Positions 44,684 to 49,267 of a DNA stretch of 49,267 bases are shown here, in pieces. Position numbers and translations under genes: made by a program. Location of the stretch: assembly GCA_030527425.1 (NCBI GenBank), contig JAUNAV010000008.1, positions 1-49,267 on the forward strand. The letters are read 5' to 3'. The number at the start of each line of letters is the position of its first letter. Positions within the stretch are counted from its first letter, which is position 1. This stretch comes from Tissierellia bacterium (GTDB lineage Bacteria > Bacillota > Clostridia > Tissierellales > Peptoniphilaceae). The notes under the pieces were generated by a model. The model was not told the DNA's origin. It saw only the letters and a list, made by a program, of their open reading frames with translations, and made no database searches.

Positions 44684-45463
44684 CTATTTATGATTTATAT
44701 CAATTATTATTTTTTGATTTTTCTGAAAAATTGGTCTAATAGCTGTATTTCTATTTCTACATTTTTTTTCAAATTTAGATGATATTTCTTCCTTACCTCC
44801 TGAATGCATTGGGAAAAATATTTGAGGAGCACATTCTTTAATAAAAATCTCTCCGCCTTTATAATAGTTTTCTTTCAATCTATAATCTACAGGGAAGAAA
44901 GATATATCAATAGGATATTTTTTGATTTTTTCAATTTCTACCATAAAATCATCATATTCTTTTTTCATGGTTTCATCATCATTATTAGGCCAAGCCCAAA
45001 AATTAAGATCACCAGCATGAAAAATTGAAATCCCTTCAATATTAAGTAATATAGAAATCCCAAGATCTGTAGAACCAAAAGTTCTAATTTTTATCTTGCT
45101 TTTGTCATTTAAAACAATATCTTTTATCATATCTTTTTTTACAAAATGAACATTTTTAGAATTATATAAATTCTTTAAATCTTCCATTCCAAACTTTTTA
45201 TTTTCTAAAAAAATAATATTATCTTCACTTTCAAGCTGCCCAATATCATCACTTAAAATATAAGTATAGTCTTTCATATTAGGTATCTTTAAAATTTCAG
45301 ATGTATAATGATCGCTATGTCCATGGGTTGCAATAAAAACTACTTTTTTATTATCGGGAATATTTAAACTGCCTTTAAAATAATCAAAAATTAAAAAATA
45401 ATCTCCAATTTCAACTGTATAACAACTATGGAAAACATAGGTCACTTTTATCGAATCTATCAT
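44684..45463 (-). CDS. MBL-fold metal-dependent hydrolase (UlaG-like)
   Basis: A 259-residue metallo-beta-lactamase-fold protein with the metal motif THGHSDH at residues 46-52 and further ligands in IFHAGDLNFW and FPMHSGGKE. Homologues act on phosphoester or lactone substrates, and some are of unknown use. The substrate is not readable. It diverges from the Cys-tRNA(Pro) deacylase gene and converges on the glycosylase gene with no clear terminator between. Confidence 0.85.
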   Translation of the reverse strand: MIDSIKVTYVFHSCYTVEIGDYFLIFDYFKGSLNIPDNKKVVFIATHGHSDHYTSEILKIPNMKDYTYILSDDIGQLESEDNIIFLENKKFGMEDLKNLYNSKNVHFVKKDMIKDIVLNDKSKIKIRTFGSTDLGISILLNIEGISIFHAGDLNFWAWPNNDDETMKKEYDDFMVEIEKIKKYPIDISFFPVDYRLKENYYKGGEIFIKECAPQIFFPMHSGGKEEISSKFEKKCRNRNTAIRPIFQKNQKIIIDINHK

Positions 45464-45553
45464 ATAATCACCTCATTTTTTATATACCCAAAATCATCTG
45501 CTTCTCTCTTGGTTTTTATTTACTTAATAGTATATTGTTTTAAGGAGGTTAAA

Positions 45554-46036
45554 ATGTCAAAAAATAAGAAAACAAATGCTATGCGCATTCTTGATCGCTT
45601 AAAAATTGATTATGAAGAAATAGTATTTTCAGACGATAGTTTTTTAACTGCAACTGAAGCTGCTGATAAATTAGGCCATGATCCAAAAAGTGTGTATAAA
45701 ACCATAGTCACAATTTCAAAGACAAAAGAAAATTATGTTTTTGTAATCAGGGGCGATAAAGAAATTGATCTTAAAAAAGCTGCTAAATCCGTAGAAGAAA
45801 AGTCTATTTCACCTATTAAAGTCACAAATTTAAAAGAACTTACAGGCTATATCAAAGGCGGATGTTCACCTATCGGGATGAAAAAACAGTTTAAGACAAT
45901 AGTAGATGAAGATGCTTTAGATAATGAATTTATTTATATTAGCGGCGGAAAAAGAGGAGTTGAAATTAAAATAAGACCTCTCGATTTAAAAAAAGCAATT
46001 AATTGCGAGTTTAAAGATATAAAAGATGAAAATTGA
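45554..46036 (+). CDS. ybaK: Cys-tRNA(Pro) deacylase (YbaK/EbsC)
   Basis: Editing enzyme that removes cysteine wrongly loaded on tRNA-Pro. With the ATG at 45554 (AAGGAGG five bases upstream) the protein has 160 residues and begins KKTNAMRILDRLKIDYEE. Lys49 in SVYKTIV is the expected catalytic lysine. The ending VTNLKELTGYIKGGCSPIGM is typical. A longer reading to 45428 adds a hydrophobic run without similarity and is rejected. It overlaps the next gene by 11 bases. Confidence 0.92.
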   Translation: MSKNKKTNAMRILDRLKIDYEEIVFSDDSFLTATEAADKLGHDPKSVYKTIVTISKTKENYVFVIRGDKEIDLKKAAKSVEEKSISPIKVTNLKELTGYIKGGCSPIGMKKQFKTIVDEDALDNEFIYISGGKRGVEIKIRPLDLKKAINCEFKDIKDEN

Positions 46037-46670
46037 TATAATAAAAGACAAAAAAATAATATATAGCAAAGAGATAAATAATATTGATCAACTTAATATA
46101 AATTATAATTTAATAGCTGATTATATAGAAATTAAAATGGAAAGAAATTTTGATAAAGTCAAATTATTAGCCATCCTTTCTCCGCTATTTATGACGATGT
46201 TTAATAGTGATAATTTTAGTTTTTTTAATTTTTTAAATGAAAGAAGCAAATATCAATTTGCCATTTTCCCAAACTTCTTCGATTTTGATGAATCTAAATA
46301 CATGAAACATCTTGAAGAAGATAAGCTCTATGAAGATATTATATATGGTAAAGATATCATCTACAGAATAAATTTCATGAAGGATCATTATTTGACGGCT
46401 TTAATAGCTTTATTATTTTATTATATTGAAGATGACAAAAAAAGAATTGAATTATTAGATTATTTTAGTGGTATGAAAGATAGGACTGTAATAAATGGCA
46501 GAAGATCAGCTTTAGCAAATGGTTTAAGAGGATTTTATCTCTCAAAATATATAGCTGTGTGGTTAAAAGACTTATTTGAAGAAATTAAAGAAGAAGATAA
46601 ACATTATTTCTCATACATAAAGGAAGTATATGAATTAAATGAAAATTTAAGGGATATAAGAAAAAGCTAA
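46026..46670 (+). CDS. Hypothetical protein, cotranslated with ybaK
   Basis: I do not recognise this 214-residue protein. It starts inside the end of ybaK (11-base overlap), so the two are probably translated together. The chain is rich in Lys, Asp, Glu, Ile and Tyr/Phe, and I see no signal peptide. A hydrophobic patch (YLTALIALLFYYI, about 122-134) is too short and flanked by charge to be a clear membrane helix. A conserved-looking block (DRTVINGRRSALANGLRGFY, about 152-171) may be functional. The C-terminus is helical and charged. Confidence 0.7.
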   Translation: MKIDIIKDKKIIYSKEINNIDQLNINYNLIADYIEIKMERNFDKVKLLAILSPLFMTMFNSDNFSFFNFLNERSKYQFAIFPNFFDFDESKYMKHLEEDKLYEDIIYGKDIIYRINFMKDHYLTALIALLFYYIEDDKKRIELLDYFSGMKDRTVINGRRSALANGLRGFYLSKYIAVWLKDLFEEIKEEDKHYFSYIKEVYELNENLRDIRKS

Positions 46671-46695
46671 TTCACTGTGGAATTAGCTTTTTTTA
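46663..46695. terminator. Bidirectional terminator between the hypothetical gene and htrA
   Basis: AAAGCTAATTC - ACTGTG - GAATTAGCTTT followed by T on the plus strand; the same stem has a T run on the minus strand. It ends both convergent units. Confidence 0.92.
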
Positions 46696-47937
46696 TTAGG
46701 GGAGAAAATCAAAAATATTTTTATCATTTTGTTCATTATTATCTTCTTTTGTTTTTCCTTCAGTATATTCTTTAATATTTGAGGAATTCATTGTAAATTT
46801 TAAATCTACATTTATCTTTTTGCCATCTCTTATGATAGTCACTTTACATGTATCACCAACTCTATAATTTAATAGAATTTTTTTAAGATCTGCCATGTCT
46901 TTAACATCTTTTGAATCTATTGCAACTACTATATCGCCTTTTCTAAGATTAGAGTCATCGCCATAGACATCTGTTACATAAACACCGTGATCTGTATTTA
47001 AATCCATATTATTATTTTCAAAGTATGATTTTATAGTATCAACACCAATGCCTGATATTCCTAAATACACTGACTCAAAACTTCCAGTTTCTTTTATTTG
47101 ATCCACAACGGCTTTTGCAGTATTTATAGGAATTGCAAATCCTATTCCATCAGAATTTCCAGCTTTGGCTGTGTTAATTCCTATTAACTCTCCATTTTGA
47201 TTTAATAAAGCACCACCAGAATTTCCTGAATTGATTGCAGCATCAGTTTGCATAAGGCCATCCATGCTTGCACCTGTATCTAAAGAAACAGATCTATTAA
47301 GTCCAGAAATTATACCAGATGTAACCGTCGATTGTAGGTCTAATCCAAGTGGATTTCCTATTGCTATAACCTTATTTCCAACTTCCACTTTATCGCTATC
47401 AGCCATTTCAACAGGCTTAAGCCCTTTTTGATCTATTTTTATAACAGCTAAATCTAAAGTTGAATCATTCCAAATCAAGTCTGCATCAACACTATCACTA
47501 TCTTTATCATTTAAAAGTACTGATATTTTAAGGGCCTGTCCATTTTCAATTACATGAGAATTGGTTAAAATATATCCATCTTCACTTACAATTACTCCAC
47601 TTCCAACCCCTTCAACATAACCTGATTGAGTTCCAAAAATTGTCTGAGAAGTCTCTTGAGCAATTGTTGTAATTCCAACTACTGAATCTATTGACTTTTT
47701 AACTACGGCAGACTCTATATTAGTTTCAGATGCATTTATTGTTATATTATTGTTTTCTTTATTTGTTTTTGTTTGCTTAAATCCCTTGACATTAATGGCA
47801 TTTATTACTACAAAAGATGCTATAACTGCGCCGAGGATTCCTGCTAAAAGATGTGAAAAAAAACTACTTTTTCTATCCTTTTTATTGATTTCTTTTCGAA
47901 TTAATTTTTTAAACTCTTCATCATTTCTATAATCCAT
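46696..47937 (-). CDS. htrA: HtrA-type trypsin-like serine protease
   Basis: Membrane-anchored protease and chaperone that removes misfolded exported proteins. The 413 residues have a cytoplasmic N-tail, one signal-anchor helix (about 30-50), the S1C protease domain and a PDZ domain (about 285-385). The catalytic triad is His128 (TNSHVI), Asp162 (LDLAVIKID) and Ser240 (NSGNSGGAL). A charged Asn/Lys-rich C-terminus follows. AAAGGAGG precedes the start. A single-gene unit with its own promoter. Confidence 0.94.
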   Translation of the reverse strand: MDYRNDEEFKKLIRKEINKKDRKSSFFSHLLAGILGAVIASFVVINAINVKGFKQTKTNKENNNITINASETNIESAVVKKSIDSVVGITTIAQETSQTIFGTQSGYVEGVGSGVIVSEDGYILTNSHVIENGQALKISVLLNDKDSDSVDADLIWNDSTLDLAVIKIDQKGLKPVEMADSDKVEVGNKVIAIGNPLGLDLQSTVTSGIISGLNRSVSLDTGASMDGLMQTDAAINSGNSGGALLNQNGELIGINTAKAGNSDGIGFAIPINTAKAVVDQIKETGSFESVYLGISGIGVDTIKSYFENNNMDLNTDHGVYVTDVYGDDSNLRKGDIVVAIDSKDVKDMADLKKILLNYRVGDTCKVTIIRDGKKINVDLKFTMNSSNIKEYTEGKTKEDNNEQNDKNIFDFLP

Positions 47938-47963
47938 TTTTCCTTGCCTCCTTTGAATATCTT

Positions 47964-47992
47964 AATTTATGATTGTTTAAAAAATTTGTCAA
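47964..47992 (-). promoter_or_regulatory. htrA promoter
   Basis: TTGACA (47992-47987), 17-bp spacer, TAAATT (47969-47964) on the minus strand, about 26 bases before the start. The rest of the 153-base gap is nearly pure A/T. Confidence 0.7.
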
Positions 47993-48065
47993 CAAAAGAA
48001 ATTATATAAGTATAATAATATATCGATATTAATGTGTAAAAATATATTTCAAATTAATTATTTAA

Positions 48066-48095
48066 ATAAAAAATAGATCTCCTAAGAGACCTATT
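48066..48095 (-). terminator. Terminator of fni
   Basis: AATAGGTCTC - TTAG - GAGATCTATT followed by T runs on the minus strand; a 10-bp stem with one G.U pair that begins inside the fni stop codon. Confidence 0.88.
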
Positions 48096-49113
48096 TACAT
48101 AATTGTCTGAGTTTTCCAGTTAGTTTATAATCAACTTTTTTCAGTTGTTCAATATTTTTGACGCCTAAAAGTGCCATAATCATCTTGGTCTTATACATGA
48201 GTTCTTTTATAAAATTAATGGTGTAATCATATCCTCCACGCAAAAGATATGATAGAATTTCACCACTCATAGCGCATATATCTGCTCCAAGAATTAAGCT
48301 TTTTACTATATAATTGGCATTAGATACGCCTCCTGAGGAAATAATTTTAAAATCGCCTTGTACTTTTTTTGCATCTATCAAGCATTTTGCCGTGGGAATA
48401 CCCCAATTATATAAGTCTGAAAAATCCATATCAAAATTTCTCATATCCTCAATCTCTATAAAATTAGTTCCTCCATGGCCTGATATATCAATGTATTTAA
48501 CACCTATTTCATTTAGTAATTCAATATCCTTTTTTCCGATCCCAAATCCTACTTCTTTGACTATAATATCTTTATCAAATTCTTTTACTAATTTTTTGAT
48601 ATTATCATATATTCCTTTAAAATTTCTATCGCCTTCAGGCATGACAAGCTCTTGTGCTGAATTTAAATGTAATTGCATCGCTGTTGCATCAATTAAATCA
48701 GATGCTTTTTTTAGTTCTTCAATAGAACAATTTGCATTTAAATTTCCTATTACTGGAAATTCTCCATCGCTCATCTCTTTTACCACTTTAAAAGAATCTA
48801 TAAGGCTATCATCTTCAAGTACAATTTTTTGACTACCAACAGCCATAGGTATTTTAAATTCATAGCAAATATTTGATAAATCTTCGTTAATGTCAGAAGA
48901 CATATCGCTGCCTCCAGTCATCGCATTGATCATAAGTGGAAAAGGCAGTTTTTTTCCTAAAAATTCAACAGATGTATCTATCTCATCGAAATTTATTTCA
49001 TTTAACGCTCTATGCTCAATATACACATCATTAAATAAAGGATCAGACTTAGTAAATGATCTTAAGTAATTTTCGATATGCTCAATTTTTCTTTGTTTTC
49101 TATATTCTTGCAT
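48091..49113 (-). CDS. fni: Type 2 isopentenyl-diphosphate delta-isomerase
   Basis: FMN- and NAD(P)H-dependent enzyme that interconverts isopentenyl and dimethylallyl diphosphate for isoprenoid synthesis. The 340-residue TIM barrel shows INAMTGGSDMSSDINEDL near residue 60, VKEVGFGIGK, and SGHGGTNFIEIED and SSGGVSNA at the flavin site. AGAGG precedes the start closely after the upstream gene, so the two form an operon. In Bacillus the homologous gene follows an S1-like gene. Confidence 0.93.
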   Translation of the reverse strand: MQEYRKQRKIEHIENYLRSFTKSDPLFNDVYIEHRALNEINFDEIDTSVEFLGKKLPFPLMINAMTGGSDMSSDINEDLSNICYEFKIPMAVGSQKIVLEDDSLIDSFKVVKEMSDGEFPVIGNLNANCSIEELKKASDLIDATAMQLHLNSAQELVMPEGDRNFKGIYDNIKKLVKEFDKDIIVKEVGFGIGKKDIELLNEIGVKYIDISGHGGTNFIEIEDMRNFDMDFSDLYNWGIPTAKCLIDAKKVQGDFKIISSGGVSNANYIVKSLILGADICAMSGEILSYLLRGGYDYTINFIKELMYKTKMIMALLGVKNIEQLKKVDYKLTGKLRQLCK

Positions 49114-49122
49114 TTTAACCTC

Positions 49123-49267
49123 TTAAAAATCATCTTCTACATCATAGTTTTCATCATCTTGATTGTCTTGTGGTTCTTGTTCGTTGTTTTCTTCTACTTC
49201 AGTTTCTTCATCATTTATATCTTCTACATTATCATTAGTATTTGTGTCATTATTGAAGTTTTGATTG
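49123..49267 (-). CDS. C-terminal end of a truncated gene with an acidic tail
   Basis: Partial gene cut by the window edge. The visible 48 residues are almost all Asn, Asp, Glu and Gln with a few Val, Thr and Tyr, ending ENYDVEDDF and then TAA. Such low-complexity tails are not diagnostic. Ten bases separate it from fni, so it is cotranscribed with fni. In Bacillus an S1-type RNA-binding protein gene precedes fni and can end in an acidic tail. That identity is only a guess from synteny. Confidence 0.6.
   Translation of the reverse strand, partial: NQNFNNDTNTNDNVEDINDEETEVEENNEQEPQDNQDDENYDVEDDF

Noticed and set aside
45428..45553. N-terminal extension of ybaK by 42 residues
   Set aside because: It is hydrophobic and unlike the family, lies on the divergent promoter region, and the ATG at 45554 has a strong AAGGAGG site.
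1..49267. CRISPR arrays, insertion sequences, tRNA or rRNA genes
   Set aside because: No regularly spaced repeats, transposase motifs with inverted ends, cloverleaf-like or rRNA-like segments were seen on reading the window; a computed search would be decisive.

Overview
The window comes from a low-GC, AT-rich Gram-positive anaerobe. Several signals point to the Clostridia/Tissierellia side of the Firmicutes, with a Peptoniphilaceae-like organism (Anaerococcus/Peptoniphilus type) as my best guess: AGGAGG ribosome binding sites, TTG starts, a T-box leader on serS, a pumping pyrophosphatase, type 2 isopentenyl-diphosphate isomerase, and selenium-linked purine catabolism. The lineage is inferred from gene content and style, not proven. 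About 46 protein genes fill the window. No tRNA, rRNA, CRISPR array, insertion sequence or gene-free stretch over 300 bases was seen.

Layout. (1) Positions 1-9,200, minus strand: a core replication/translation block. serS has its own promoter and a serine T-box leader. Upstream of it runs an operon of DUF2232 membrane protein - gdpP - rplI - dnaB - GNAT - DnaD-like - DnaI-like - NAD(P)HX epimerase, whose neighbouring genes overlap or abut. (2) Positions 9,250-14,990, minus strand: a nine-gene molybdenum-cofactor operon of the selenium-dependent hydroxylase type (yqeC-mocA-yqeB-moeA-like-moaC-moaA-MOSC-mog-ModE-like), with a near-consensus promoter in front and a strong terminator behind. (3) Positions 15,040-16,580, plus strand: a divergent NCS2 purine permease. 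(4) Positions 16,578-21,850, minus strand: a lactose/cellobiose-type PTS (IIA, IIB, IIC), a GH1 6-phospho-beta-glucosidase and a LicR-like PRD regulator. The regulator is split by a one-base frameshift at an A6 tract. (5) Positions 21,886-35,620, minus strand: the purine/urate catabolic cluster (YheO-type regulator - ygeW - ygeY - arcC - ssnA - ygeX - ygfK - NCS2 permease - xdhC - selenium-dependent xanthine dehydrogenase), with a divergent M20 deacylase on the plus strand at 35,762. (6) Positions 36,884-49,267: housekeeping genes (hppA, DegV, DUF1836, diacylglycerol-kinase-like protein, a two-component system, hypoxanthine-DNA glycosylase, MBL-fold hydrolase, Cys-tRNA(Pro) deacylase, an unknown protein, HtrA, Fni and the acidic tail of a truncated gene).

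How they work together. Regions 2, 3 and 5 form one functional module. Molybdopterin synthesis, cytidylylation and selenium loading (moaA, moaC, mog, mocA, yqeB, yqeC, xdhC) supply the cofactor for the hydroxylase. Two NCS2 carriers bring in purines. YgfK, SsnA, YgeY, YgeW, YgeX and carbamate kinase break the ring products down to pyruvate, ammonia and CO2 with ATP made from carbamoyl phosphate. This matches gene clusters recently tied to anaerobic purine and uric acid breakdown in gut bacteria. The reactions of YgfK, SsnA, YgeY and YgeW individually remain only partly defined.

Most unusual points. YgfK is only 562 residues: it keeps the N-terminal dihydroorotate-dehydrogenase-like half and the C-terminal iron-sulfur tail but lacks the central NAD(P)H/FAD (GltD-like) domain. 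The xanthine dehydrogenase has no FAD subunit nearby, and hyuA is absent. The electron route of this version is therefore open, and it is the best candidate here for undescribed biochemistry. Other points worth a look are the slippery-site frameshift in the LicR-like gene, a terminator-like hairpin inside the purine operon, and a probably leaderless glycosylase mRNA.
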